From: Mytilisepta virgata
Lineage: Eukaryota > Mollusca > Bivalvia > Mytilida > Mytilidae
Length of the DNA: 64,000 nucleotides
Direction: 5' to 3'
Assembly (NCBI GenBank): GCA_028015205.1
Contig: CM051511.1
Location: 34,154,001 to 34,218,000 of the forward strand
In this document: positions 11,691 to 23,824 of the stretch, piece by piece
How the letters are laid out: every line of letters starts with the position of its first letter
Position numbering within the stretch: the stretch's first letter is position 1
Notes under the pieces: generated by a model
The model's input: the letters and a program-made list of their open reading frames with translations, nothing else
The model's database searches: none
Told to the model about the DNA's origin: nothing
Program-made: the position numbers and the translations under genes

Positions 11691-12675
11691 GGGGCTTATT
11701 TGCGAAGGTATCTTAGGACTAAGACATATCTTAGGGCCATCCTAAGACATATCTTAGTCCTAAGTGCTATTTTTGATTGTGTCTCAAGTTAGGATTTTTC
11801 TTAAAATTACCCTAAATTTAGGATGTCAATTTAGTTGACTTAAAATGATCTTAGGAATATCTTAAGTTAAGAATAAACTTATGATATCCTAATTTGTAAA
11901 CAAATTTGGTGGTGTGTTTATTTTTGTACATATTCCCTCCCAAACTTTACTTTTAGAGGTGGCCGTGGCAACGTTTGAAAGTTTACTGAACAGTATACAC
12001 TTATGTTTCTCAACTTCATCTAGAAGAATTTGGAGTTAAAATTGAGTAAAATTTGGGTTCCTTTTCTTGCCCATATTTACGTTACAACGTGATATAGATT
12101 CGGAATACACACTTATGTATATCCTTGGCTTATGGGTAGTTATTTGCACGCGCTTAAACTTTGAACTCTTTCAATTTTACTCACCTTCGTATTCAATTGA
12201 AAAATAAATACACATATAATGAAAATAACTTACGATATTGCATGATTTAATTTCTGCAAATGACAATTTTTGCAAAATGTATATAAACTGTTAAATTTTG
12301 AATAAAATTATTTATTTAAAATCATTTTATTTCACTTTTAATTATTATATACCTGTCTATATTGCACGCATTTAACTTCTGTATATGGCCATTTTGACAC
12401 ATTATGTGGTAATATTTATAGTTTTATTTTAAATAAAATAATTTTAATTTAAATCATTTGATTTTATTTGTTTCTTATTATTTTATTCATGTAGCGCCGC
12501 GTAATGTGTATTTTACTAAACTTAGGATATAGTTAGGACATCTTAGCTAAGATTTTCCTAAGAGAGCTTCGATACGACATCTCAGACATGTCATACGATA
12601 GTCCTAAGATTATCCTAAGCTTATCCTAAGATATATCTTAGGACAATTCTTAGGATAGTAAGAAAATAAGGCCCC
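11691..12675. mobile_element. Foldback element F2 (CTTAGG-rich)
   Basis: Starts GGGGCTTATTTGCGAAGG and ends with an imperfect complement (AAGAAAATAAGGCCCC). The outer ~180 bp on the left and ~150 bp on the right are filled with alternating CTTAGGA/TCCTAAG words. The AT-rich middle has no reading frame worth keeping. It abuts F1 through a shared CAG and is followed by another CAG. Confidence 0.7.
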
Positions 12676-13323
12676 AGGTTTTCGAAGGTATCGTAAGATT
12701 GATTGTAAGACATATCGTATGACATAACTTGCGACTAAGTTATGATGGTCTTACGACCTATCATATGATCTGAAACAAAGGTATCCTACGACAATCATAG
12801 ATACGACGATCGTATGACCATCGCAGGTCAGTCACGACAAATAATGAAATATTTTAATGATTTAACAAAGCATGCAATTTAACTAAAAAGGTACATGTAA
12901 CTGAAAGAAGAAAACAAAATTAAAAAAGAACGTCTAATTAATTTAAATTAAAAAAATAGCCTTAAAATGATTAATGCATATACGTTTACTGTACATGTGT
13001 AACATGTATGTACATGTAAGTCAATTATGGAATGTGACAATCTATTAACACAAATCAATAAAATCATTGTAAAAGTTTATCGGTCTATTCTATTTTAATA
13101 TGAATAAGAAATACCTAGGGTTCGAACATTCAAACTCCCGCTTAACGAATTATTCGTGCTTCTATACATCATAAGACCATCTCACGACACTTTCTGTGGT
13201 GTCGTAACTTTGTGACATGTCGCAAGTTGCGACCCTTTCGAAAACACATTTTATGATTGCGACAAGCCGTAAGACCATCTTACGATATGTCGTAGTCATA
13301 AGACATCTTCGAAAACCTGGCCC
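12676..13323. mobile_element. Foldback element F3 (CGTAAGA/CATACGA-rich)
   Basis: Ends are CCAGGTTTTCGAAG on the left and CTTCGAAAACCTGG on the right. Sub-terminal regions are rich in TCGTAAGA/TCTTACGA words, a variant of the CCTAAGA words in F1 and F2. It directly abuts F2, so the exact left boundary is uncertain by a few bases. The interior is AT-rich without coding sequence. Confidence 0.7.
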
Positions 13324-13639
13324 AAGGGGAATAAAAGTATAATATATGATGGACATAAATACAAATGTAGATCGTACGATGGTTTGCGTAAATAATTAAA
13401 AACATTTCATGATAATTATCCTGCTCAAAATCCTACCTCCATCTCCCCGTAGTGAGCAGGGGCAACATACTTTGTCAAGTTAATGGAAGAGGTTTTACGG
13501 GTTGAGGTAAAGATAAAAATGGCACAAGTTTCCATTTTTTCGGCGTAAATGTCGATTTTGTTTTTGCTCTTCCGTCCTTGGCGAAAATGTACTTTGCCGT
13601 GTGTATTGCATTGCGTTTGTCCGGATTGTCTTGTGTGTG

Positions 13640-13858
13640 TTTTTTGAATTTTGGTTCATTTTTATGCTTCGGAGTTTAGTGTTTCGCCCATTTTGCTGAA
13701 ATAGTATACATTATTGTTTAGGGGCCAGCTGAACCCCGCCTCCGGGTGAGGGATTTTCTGGATGCGTTGAAGACCCATTGGTAGCCTTGAGCTGTTTTCT
13801 GCTCTTTGGTCGGGTTGTTGTCTCTTTGACACATTCCCCGTTTCCATTCTCTATTCTA
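13640..13858 (+). repeat. Dispersed mussel-type repeat, 3' end copy
   Basis: The block from TTTTGAATTTTGGTTCATTT through GGGGCCAGCTGAA, GGTGAGGGATTTTCT, GGTAGCCTTG and GGTCGGGTTGTTGTCTCTTT to TTTCCATTCTCTATTCTAT is shared almost base for base with 35040-35258. I associate this sequence with a very abundant mussel repeat (memory, not a search). A minus-strand frame across it is a repeat artefact. Confidence 0.8.
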
Positions 13859-14139
13859 TTTCGTCATTATATATAAATATCCACAAATTAATCAAATTTT
13901 TAATACATTTTGCCAAGGATTTAAATTGTATTTAAATCCTTGATTTTGCCTATGAAACAAGAAAATATAAAATCAAATTTAACTTATCTTTTTTCATTTT
14001 ATTTATTTTATTCACTGATTTTTGAATTGTATAAAATTACTTTAGCAGAATAAACTATCTTTTTTGGTGGTTCATAATTTCGAATATATTTTATATTACC
14101 GGACTATATTTATGTTTTCTTTCTGTACTATTCAATTAA

Positions 14140-14141
14140 TT

Positions 14142-14196
<55 letters not shown>
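14140..14196. repeat. (TTTA)n microsatellite
   Basis: Fourteen near-perfect TTTA units. It lies ~490 bp upstream of the Foxl2 start codon. A reading frame passing through it is not convincing. Confidence 0.97.
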
Positions 14197-14197
<1 letters not shown>

Positions 14198-14684
14198 TAT
14201 GATTATTTTTTATGGGGATACAGCAAATATAACACAAACACATACAAAAACAACAAATAAAATGCAGTCAGTAACAATTCATTTCCTCCCAATATTTTTT
14301 GTTACAATTATGTTGTACATTTATACCTCATATTTCATATTTTGTTTATTTATTGCTAAGAAACACATAAAAAATAATAAAAAGAACGATTTAAATATCC
14401 TTCATCAAGTTATATCGTTAAAATTCCCTACTAATGATATACGAGAAGATAATTTGAGAGGCTGGAATTTCAGTAACTGGGATTCTCATTAAGGAGGGTT
14501 CCTGTTTGCATAAACTCTTTGTGATTGGTACGTAGCAGTACCATTTGGGTGGTACCTTATCTGAAACTGACATTTTTACGTGCACGTGGCCTTAACATAA
14601 ACATACAAATATATATTTACTTAATTACAGAAAACATTCATTATGATAAATGTTTTTGGTTAATGTTAGTTTTAAATTGTAAAA

Positions 14685-15692
14685 ATGGAAAGTATGAAAA
14701 TAAAACAAAATTTAGATGATGTTTTACCAGAATCGGATTTAGACTTCAGATTAAGACTTTACAAATCTGCGAAGTCTCAATTTAGTGACAGTTTCATAGA
14801 CTCAAAAATGTGGAAACCGGCCATATCTGACCATGTTAAATTTAGCGGAAAGTGCGGAATAGCAGCCAGAATGGAAAATAACAGTAAGCAATTGGAAAAC
14901 AAATCTGGATCGGACGAAAAGAAACAAACTCACCAAAAAGACGAAAGTAAAGAATCGGTGAATAAATCTATCAAAAAGCCAGAAGAATATTCGGACCCCG
15001 ATGTCAAACCGCCCTATTCATACGTTGCCCTTATTGCCATGGCAATCAAAGAATGTGACGACAAAAGACTGACTTTAAGTGGAATTTATCAATACATCAT
15101 GAAGAAGTTTCCTTACTATGAGAAAAACAAAAAAGGATGGCAAAACAGCATCCGTCATAATTTAAGTTTGAATGAATGCTTTGTGAAAGTTCCAAGAGAA
15201 GGCGGTGGCGAACGAAAAGGTAACTATTGGACCTTAGATCCTGCTTTCGAAGACATGTTTGAGAAAGGAAATTACAGACGAAGACGACGGATGCGACGTC
15301 CATATAGAGCCTCAATATCCCTACCTAAACCTTTATTCGTTGATGGACACTGTTCTCCGTATAACCAGTTTTCGCTTACCAAACCTTACTTTTCGCCACC
15401 GGCATATTCTCAATATTCTCAATATTCGCCATGGTCTTTAACTCCGAGTTCGGGTTCGCCCATGTCACAGATCAATAGCTATGGCAGCTGTAATCAATCT
15501 CGAGTGCCACCGCCTGGGCCAAGCCTGGCGGCATGCAGTTATAGTGCTATGCAATCTGCAATGCAGATGAACAATCCCGGACCAGCTTTCCCACAGTTCA
15601 ACGATTACAGTTCTATGGGATCCAGTTCGTTCCCGTTCCCTTACAGACAGCAGGGAGAAACTGTCCATTACACATATTGGAGTGAACGGTGA
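14685..15692 (+). CDS. Foxl2: Forkhead transcription factor Foxl2
   Basis: This is a 335-residue single-exon protein. Residues ~1-105 are a charged, low-complexity leader. Residues ~107-200 are a forkhead domain beginning [16 protein letters not shown], with recognition helix [13 protein letters not shown] (154-166), the wing [20 protein letters not shown] and the basic tail [15 protein letters not shown]. The [14 protein letters not shown] and NYRRRRRM stretches are diagnostic of Foxl2 rather than other Fox classes. The C-terminal ~125 residues are rich in Tyr, Ser, Pro and Gln, as in other Foxl2 proteins. Foxl2 is a nuclear regulator of ovarian identity in vertebrates and is gonad- and sex-associated in bivalves (family knowledge). 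The start has an A at -3 and G at +4. An inverted CCAAT lies near 14523 and an AATAAA at ~15787. The lack of introns is typical of the gene. Confidence 0.97.
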   Translation: MESMKIKQNLDDVLPESDLDFRLRLYKSAKSQFSDSFIDSKMWKPAISDHVKFSGKCGIAARMENNSKQLENKSGSDEKKQTHQKDESKESVNKSIKKPEEYSDPDVKPPYSYVALIAMAIKECDDKRLTLSGIYQYIMKKFPYYEKNKKGWQNSIRHNLSLNECFVKVPREGGGERKGNYWTLDPAFEDMFEKGNYRRRRRMRRPYRASISLPKPLFVDGHCSPYNQFSLTKPYFSPPAYSQYSQYSPWSLTPSSGSPMSQINSYGSCNQSRVPPPGPSLAACSYSAMQSAMQMNNPGPAFPQFNDYSSMGSSSFPFPYRQQGETVHYTYWSER

Positions 15693-16558
15693 GAAATTTT
15701 ATCTTTTGATAAGACTGTTTTATATACATTTATGTAGAATTTTCTTCTCTTCCATTTTACAATATTGCGCGTATTCAGTTAAGCCAAATAAAAAATATAT
15801 ACGAGTTTCCATATCAACACTATTTTTTTTATGTCTACCCAAAAAACCAAAATGTCTAAACAAATTACCAAGTACCTACCTAATTTTGAAAAGCGTGAGT
15901 CACTCGACATACATTTTTTGATCTAGATATATATCATGTCATATAAAGTGTTGGAAACACAAATTTAGAATATGTTGAAAAAATACTTGTTGAATAATTA
16001 AATAAAAATCAGTTTAATCCTCAATTCTTGTAATTCTTATCGTTTTTAAGATTTATCATTAAATATGTGCGCTATAAATTATTATCATATTACTGACTAA
16101 ATAGTGTGTGAAAAAAAGTGGAATTTTTGCAACTTTGTAACTTAAAAATCTAATTTCACGCTGAAAAATATCTGTCTTGTTTATAATAAAGTATTTCTTC
16201 AAAAAGTTCACGTAAAAACAAGTTTAACATATAATCATGGCATGAAATTTATAAAGCGGCAAAATAGTGCACATGAGTGTTAGCTTAATTCAATTAAAAA
16301 ATTCCTAAATCATGATTTTTTTTCCAGAATTTCGATTGATACTATAATTTGGTTTTAATCGTTTGAATTCGTTTCGCAATTTATCAAATTTAGACTTGTG
16401 AATAAAGTTTATAATTTTTTATGAATAAAATAACGCGATTTGAATATGTTTGATACATTCAAAATGTTTTTACCGAAAATGGTATATTTTCATATAAAAT
16501 CCTTTATCTATGTTTAGTCTTAAAAAAAATTAAGTATTCCAATCTTAATTGTAGTACT

Positions 16559-16602
<44 letters not shown>

Positions 16603-18335
16603 TTTATTTATTTATTATTTTTCTATTTTTTTTTCTTTTCTATTTGTTTGTTTTCAGGCACCAATAAATCTTCAGTACCCAAAATATATTTTCGCAAGTT
16701 TAAGTTACGTTCTTTTCAACATTAGCATATTTGATATATTTCTCTGAAGTGAACATTATGTCGTATCAAATTTGGTGGTTCATTCATGATTTGTTTGTTT
16801 TTAAATATAATTGCACGTTTTTATATTTATTGTAACATGTCACACGGTCAAAACTATTAAAATGGTATTATTAGGGAGAAAAGATTTGATTTCTCATCGG
16901 GGGCGTGGCAAGTAATCCTTGGAAAATTTGTTTCCGCTCCATCAGTGAGTCTGCTTATATACATGTATACATATATATATATTTTATTTATTTCTTCTTT
17001 TTTTTGGGGGGGGGGTTCTAGCACACCCAATATTTTGTTTTAATGATATTCAATTGCATGAATAATTTCAGGGAATATTCAATTAAGCCTTTTTTCAGTA
17101 TCTTGGGCGTGCATTTTTACAAGAAAATACTTTCCTTGCCTCAACACTCCCCTTCTAAATCGTACCTAGGGTACACTATTTCAAGACCAGATGGCTAAAT
17201 AGTAACTATACGACAAGTTACGTTAAAATATACATTTATTATTTTTCATCAAACAAACCGTGTCGCTCTGTTACAGGTATGAAATAAGCTAATTGCACTA
17301 CATTTATTAGGAATACTAGTAAGTTAGAAATAAAATTTCTCATCTGCGGGAATTTTCTTTATTTTATGAATTAGCGAAAAAAGTTATCTTTTCCGTTTTC
17401 TTCCAAATAATGACGATTATTAAGCATATTGTGTTAACTAGATTTGAAACGGAACATTTTCACAGTCATCAAAGATAAAAATCTATGTCACGGATAATAT
17501 GTCTGACAAAAAAGTTTAACAGCTGCATAAATTTTGAAGCAAATGATCCTTGCCCTTTCCTATAGAATTCTTTATAGCGAAAAGTCGTACATAGATTTCA
17601 TATTAATTTTTTTCCCAAGAAATGCAATGACATTCGTGTGTTTTGTAGGAGAAGAAATAAAATCATAATTAAAAATAATTTAAAAATATGTTAAAATTTA
17701 AGGTATGCGACAATTAGACAGAATATTCTTTTAGTTATTCATGTATCCTTGTCGCGCCGTTTGTTTTGTTGTGTTGCATTTTCCTGACTTTTTCTTTTCC
17801 ATGGACTTCGAATTTGTGGACTTTTCTCACTGTATTGTCGCTTCGGTATTCTTTTGCCGATATTGACATTGGTGTGTTTTGGGTACTGTTTCATAAAAGG
17901 AGAGAACAAAACTAAATAGAGATTATATAATATTTTTTTTTAATTTAAAAGTAAGGATCTGAAGTATGCGCCAAGGGAACACGACACCATCATTTTAAAG
18001 AAAGAAACAGCTTGGCACTACCGGTGTCAAATTCAGCAAAACTCATATATAAAACAGTATTCAGTAAAAACATCTGCATGTTACAAGGAATTAGACAGAA
18101 AAAAACCACCGAACGAAAATACAGGGCCTAGCTCTTGGACAGGTACATTTAGAACGTGGCGGGCTAAAACATGTACTAGAAACTCCCCACTAGATTCTTT
18201 GTGAATGGCCAAAGTTAGAGAAAACAATCATGATATTTGTTTAAACAATATTTATTGAACAAATCAATTACAAAACTATCATAAAATAAATACTAGTAAT
18301 AGGATTCAGAAACAAGCAAAACTGCTTATAAATAT
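15693..18335. other. Foxl2 downstream region, AT-rich, no gene seen
   Basis: AATAAA signals occur at ~15787 and ~15999. A (TTTA)n tract fills 16556-16618 and a short G run lies near 17008. The stretch ~17690-18200 holds degraded pieces resembling the dispersed mussel-type repeat (for example an AGCTCTTGGACAGGTAC block). Several plus-strand frames start here but none has coding character or a known domain. Confidence 0.6.
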
Positions 18336-18963
18336 GGGCCAGTTTTACAAAGCTGTCTTAGGACTATAAGACATGTCTTAGGATTGTCTTACGACATTTC
18401 TTAGTCTTAAGAAGGTTTCACAAAGTTGACCTAACTTAGTCTCTCTCTTCAAGTTGGTCGTAAAGTTAGGACTACACGGAAGGGTCGTATGATGGTCTTA
18501 GGATCACAACTGTGTCTTTATAAGCTGATGGAATGTTTAAAACGATTTAACAACAATGAACATTCGGTGTATAAAAGAAACAGTGACAAATTGAACTCAA
18601 CTCATTTGTAGTCTAAAAAATGTAGTTATTATTCCATTATTTTTTTCCTTCAGTTTGTATTTCAATTTTCATATGTATATTGGCGGTCTAATTAATAGAT
18701 TCTTTATAATTACACTTCATTTTTTTTCTTTTAAAAATCAATTTTCAAAATATATAATTATTTAATTAGAGAATATTCATCAAATACGCATTTGTTTCAT
18801 AAATTCGTGTTAGTATTTAACTCGCGACAGGTTTAGGGCATCTTTGCTAAAATCATCGTAAAACAGCTTCGATATGTCCTAAGATATTCAGAAGAAGATG
18901 CCAAGATATGTCCTAAGATATATCTTATGACAGGTCTTAGAATAGCTTCGTGAAACCGGCCCC
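18336..18963. mobile_element. Foldback element F4 (CTTAGGA-rich)
   Basis: Starts GGGCCAGTTTTACAAAGCTG and ends AGCTTCGTGAAACCGGCCC, an imperfect inverted repeat. GTCTTAGGA/TCCTAAGAT words crowd both ends, as in F1-F3. The AT-rich middle shows no reading frame. Confidence 0.75.
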
Positions 18964-19233
18964 TGTCTATTAATCATTTAAAAAAAAATAACAAAAAACA
19001 TATGACATGCTCTGTAAAAATTGTAAATGGAAAAAAATAAAGAGTATTTACAATAGAGAAATATACAGAGAACGAACATGTACATAAGATAACAGGAAAG
19101 GGGGGTAAACAAGACTAGTATATATTTTCTGGGTGAAGTGTTTAATTCTAACATGTAAATCTTTTGCTTTTGCTTTTGCTAAAGCAAGCAACCAAAGAAT
19201 AATACTATTCTTTAAATTTTAAGCACTAGACAT

Positions 19234-19518
19234 AGGGAGCAACCATTTTATATTTATGGGGGGAGGGCTAGGATCAAATTTGAAATAAAAAGGCAGGACC
19301 AGGATTTTGGCAAAATAAAAAGACAGGATCATTTTAAGTGTGAAAAAAATGCAGGACCTGTGTGAATCAGGAAATTTGTTAGTTAATATGAAATTAAAAA
19401 TTTAGGCCGCAATAGCTGCCGAAAAAAAAATCCGGGACCAAAATTTCAACGAAAAAAAGGGCAGGGTCAAACATTTGATCCTAACCCCCCCCCCCCCAAA
19501 ATCAAATGGTTGCTCCCT
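19234..19518 (+). mobile_element. MITE family A, copy A2
   Basis: AGGGAGCAACCATTTTATAT at the left and AAAATCAAATGGTTGCTCCCT near the right end define the copy. The homopolymer here is a C run just inside the right end (~19484-19496), the mirror of the G run in A1 and A3. The interior has AAAAAGGCAGGACCAGGATT-type segments. Confidence 0.85.
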
Positions 19519-21142
19519 TAGTAACTTCCGTTTCATAACATGTAAAATATTATTTATTTGCTGCATCTACATTATTTATTTAATGCTTCAATAGCATTAC
19601 CTTTTTATCTATATTTATAATAATATTTACTTCTTTTGATGCTTGATTTTATTCTTTTTACCTTATTACACCTTTCTTGTTAATCCTATGACTTTCCGAT
19701 GAAATAATCTGAATTATTATAAAAAAATGTCCTTCTTTAATGTCTGATTTAGGGGTGTTCTACAAAAAAATAAATAATAAAATATTTTTTTATTTATTTA
19801 TGCAGGTATTATTTAATCAAATAGTTGAAAATAAATTCTAGTCACAAATTTGCTTCCTAGGATTTTTATTATTCAAATTTAGGAATTCCTTTTAGAGCTA
19901 GGCTTCCGAATGAAAAGTTAACCTTAGCTACATGTTGGCTATGCTTAATATTAGATTTATTTTATTGGTAAAAATGTTTGATTATTTTATAGCCTTTGAA
20001 AGTTTTGATCACAAATATAACTTACGAATGTTTTTTTTTTTCTCAGAAAGTGACATTTAGCGTAAAAATAAGAATATCAATAATATAAACAATATTTATA
20101 CTGAAACAACATTAAGAATTATCAAATTGTAAAGGAGATACCATTTATTTTGCCGACATGAGTATCGAGGAGGGGATAGCAAGGAACCATTTAATATGCA
20201 AATTCCAGTTTTTAACGCCAAATGTAGCCACCCCCCCACCTTGTAAAAAGCTTTAATTTGGCGAAAAAGACTGACCTCCGCGGAATAAAATAGTTGTGAC
20301 ATGCTCAGAAAAAATGTTAAAATAAAATAAATCATATTAATTATTATAACCAAGTTAAAAAAAATTTACTAAAACGAAAAAATGAAATAAAAAAATTGTT
20401 CGTTTTGTCTCTCTTGGCAGAAGTATTAATTTTAAATTTAACATTGTTTAATGTACTTTCTGATTAACTCGTACTGTGCCAAGAGCCGATATGCACCAGC
20501 GTTTTTTTTCAGTATTTTAAAATATGCGTTGCGAAAAAAAGTAAAACACCTGAAGAAATATAAATCATATTCCACGGAATGATGACATAACCCCCTTCAA
20601 AGGGCTAATTGTTTCTATAATAACACATATAATACCCCTAATAACGTCATAATTAGTAACAGTCGGTAAGTCATATCTAATTATTTCATCTAGTTAAGAG
20701 AAATATAAACATGTTATTTTCTCCCTGGGGACGAAATATGAACTTGAGAGGGGGAATGTAACTTAGACACACGATCTTTATTTATATAAGTTGGATAATT
20801 GTTTATTTTACACGTGCATGTTAAACAATCATTAAGATTTTACAGACGCGCATTCAAGTATATATCAATATTTTGCCTAATTTTATAAATATTTTATGTA
20901 ATTCTTTGTTTTAGCTCCTTAAGAACATAAACCAATGGTATGTTACTGGTATAAACAAAACAAACGGCGCAACGTGTGGCATTTACGCAGCTTTAAGACT
21001 TGATTAATTAGTTTGAAACTATTTTATGATATATTTTTGCGCATTTCGCAAATAAAAAAGTTGTTTTCTTTTTTTTCCTTACGTATATATTTTTCGTGTT
21101 TACAGTCAGTTTCTTATTTTTCTTCTTTTTTTCTTTTTTCAG

Positions 21143-21274
21143 GTGAAGTACCAAGAGTTCGGTTAAGTTTTCATCCGAGAGGCTTTTTGACAAGGATAAG
21201 CTGACAGTTAGATGAATATTTGAGTTTTTATTATTATTTCCTTAATTTATTGTTATAATTGAGAAATTAATAAA
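21143..21274 (+). other. Candidate 3'-terminal exon of an unidentified transcript
   Basis: A long pyrimidine tract (CTTCTTTTTTTCTTTTTTCAG) ends at 21142. The frame GEVPRVRLSFHPRGFLTRIS follows to a TGA at 21202-21204, then an AATAAA at 21269-21274. A strong acceptor, a short open frame and a poly(A) signal in this order resemble a last exon. No partner exon could be identified, and the residues match no family I know. It could also be a chance arrangement or a non-coding exon. Confidence 0.3.
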
Positions 21275-21304
21275 ATTGCGCCCTGTTTTAAGCTTATCTT
21301 TTCA

Positions 21305-21450
21305 TTCAAACATTATGACGTCGCTGATATATTCGGGTCAGCTCATATTAGGGTCGGGTCAACTCTTTACGACGTCACAGTGCCGAAATACGGGAAATTC
21401 TGAAGCCCTCAGTAGGTCGATATAGCCATAGGGAAATACGATAATAGTAC
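21305..21450 (+). repeat. Dispersed ~140 bp repeat (copy 1)
   Basis: ACATTATGACGTCGCTGATA through TATAGCCATAGGGAAATACGAT is nearly identical to 28572-28712. It contains two TGACGTC/GACGTCA words. No coding sequence. Confidence 0.85.
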
Positions 21451-22323
21451 GGAACAGATTTTTCAATCATAATTGTGTATACCTACTATAAGGGGCAATA
21501 CGCACACATCAAATCCAATCATATTTCCAAAATTTTGAAATGATCCCAAATATTGTAAAGATTTGACAATAATCAATTTTTATGAATTAGAGAGATAAGT
21601 GTGTCCTTAGAATTACCTGGGTCTTGGCATGTTCAATATAAGTTTGCCTCTGAAAAGTTTGCATTCGAACATGGCAGGAACACATGAGGAATAGCCAATA
21701 TGGGTCAAATCTTTAAAAAGAAAACATATTAAAACAGCTTAGCGAAATATAAAATAAATCCAAAACAAACTTTACACTTCTGTATATAATGGCAAAATCT
21801 AACACTTTTTTCTAATAGCTCAAAATTGATATTTTTCTCTGAAACTGTCATTTTTTTCCAGTCTATGAAGAAATAACATAAACGAAGTAGTGCACACTAA
21901 ATAACATATGCACCTCGTCATAGTACCAAAAACATTTAGTCTATGATATGATAAACGAAAAACATTAACCAATCAAATGACGCGGTATATCAAATATTGA
22001 GTTAAATAACTATTGGTTTGTATACATCTACAGACCGTGGTTCTGTCTCCTGTACCTACATGTCTAGACTCCATTCGGACAAGATGACGTACGAATTATG
22101 TAAATGCTTGTACAGATAAATTTGTACATATAGCTGGATTTGTTTCTGTCAAAGGCACTGCGTTATCTATTCTTGACAGGAAGTTTAAAAATGTACATCA
22201 ATTTTAGATTTGGGCAAAATTTGGTCTTAAAATAGAGCCTTTAGTCCTGGGAGGGGGGATTTGACCATAACGTTGGTGAATTTGTGCCGGATGTCCTTGC
22301 AAAAAGGGACCATATTGATACGT

Positions 22324-22583
22324 AGGGAGCAACCATTTGATTTTTATTTGGGGGGGGGGGGGGGGCTAGATCAAATGATTGTTCCTGCCTATTTTTTTCG
22401 CCGAAATGTTTGTCCTGGATTCTTTTTCGGTCGCTATAGCATTTAATCTGAATCATTTCCGGATTGACACAGGTCCTGCATTTTTTTCACACCTAAAGTG
22501 ATCCTGTCTTTTAATTTTGCCAAAATCCTGGTCCTGCCTATTTCTCCCCCCTCCCTCCAATAAAAATCAAATGGTTGCTCCCT
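22324..22583 (+). mobile_element. MITE family A, copy A3
   Basis: The best-preserved family member: AGGGAGCAACCATTTGATTT at the left and AAATCAAATGGTTGCTCCCT at the right. A ~17 bp G run lies inside the left end. The interior contains pieces shared with 36690-36815 (TTTTTCGCCGAAATGTTTGT-like). Reading frames in both directions across it are repeat artefacts. Confidence 0.87.
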
Positions 22584-23474
22584 TAGATGGTTTTGGTTAT
22601 ACATCTTTTGGTCATTTCGGCATTTTTTCATATCATCTTCAACTTTTTGGGGTGTTGTTTTGATTTTTAACATTTTATGCCCCGAGCACAACTTATGCGC
22701 CGTAAATCGACGAAATGTGCACATTTTGTGCATCAAAATTTTCATCAAAGAACTATTCTTACGATTTCACAATTATCAAGTTCTCGCATCAGTTTCTAAA
22801 TTATCATTTTGGTAAATAGCTAGTCTCTTAAATGGAAGTGAAATCGAGAAACCACTTTAAATTTTCTTAACAGATAACAAATGTGATACGATGCTTAAAC
22901 GATGCATTTCCATCAACAAAATGATAAGTTTACCAATCATTTTCACAGATAATGCATTAACACCTTGTATCTTATCTTGTAACGATAAGTCATGTTTGGT
23001 ATCTTGTGAAAATATCCGTTTAGCTTATATTGAATTTCCCTCTACCGTTATACACACCAATTACGTTTCAAACCCGACACACAACCCCCTACCCATATAG
23101 GAACCGTTATAAACCCGTTACGCGGAAAATATACACTAGATAACAAAAGTGAAGATATACATTTTTGAAATTATAATATAAAAGAATAAAAGAATTTTTT
23201 TAATATGATAATAGATATTTATAGTGAATTTCATATTATTTGCAATCTGGGAAAATAAAATTACTAAAATCAAAACCATATGTATACATACGTGATTTTA
23301 GAAGGAAGATTTTATTGAAAAATTAAATGGTGATCATCAGGCTTCCAAAGACTGATCAAAATTACAATTTTGTAATTTTTGGGTGAGAATTTAGCTTTTT
23401 GAGATGCCAGAATATTGGAGTTGTCTCCCATATGCGTGAGTTATCTTTCCTGACAGAAGGTGTCTTATATTTAA

Positions 23475-23824
23475 GGGACGAGATCAAAAGTTCAATGTAG
23501 GATAAAAAACTTAATTCAAATAGTTTGGGGGTTGAAAGGGGGGGGGGGGGGGGGAGGTGGGTAAAAATAGCTGCAAGTTTTGTTATCCGACATCGATTTT
23601 CGGATTGAAAAATACGGATTCAAGTGATGTCCAAGTCAATATACAGGACAAACATACATTGTTGAGGAAAAACAGGATCCATGATACAAAAAGTATACTC
23701 TCAAAGCATATGCCCATTTTGGTCAATAAATGTTTCCCAAATTAAGTTAAGAGGGGGTGGGGGTGAGTGAAGAAACTATGTGAATTAAGTTTTTTATCCT
23801 ACATTGACCTTGTGATCTCGTCCC
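23475..23824 (+). mobile_element. MITE family C (GGGACGAGATC ends), copy C1, TAA target
   Basis: GGGACGAGATCAAAAGTTCA and its complement near 23800-23824 are terminal inverted repeats; the pairing extends ~45 bp. TAA flanks both ends, a TWA-type 3 bp duplication as in PIF/Harbinger elements (inference). An ~18 bp G run lies near 23537. A partial second copy is at 37003-37220. Confidence 0.82.

Noticed and set aside
14064..14492. 142-codon frame upstream of Foxl2
   Set aside because: Runs through the (TTTA)n tract and AT-rich sequence; no domain, no splice or promoter support.
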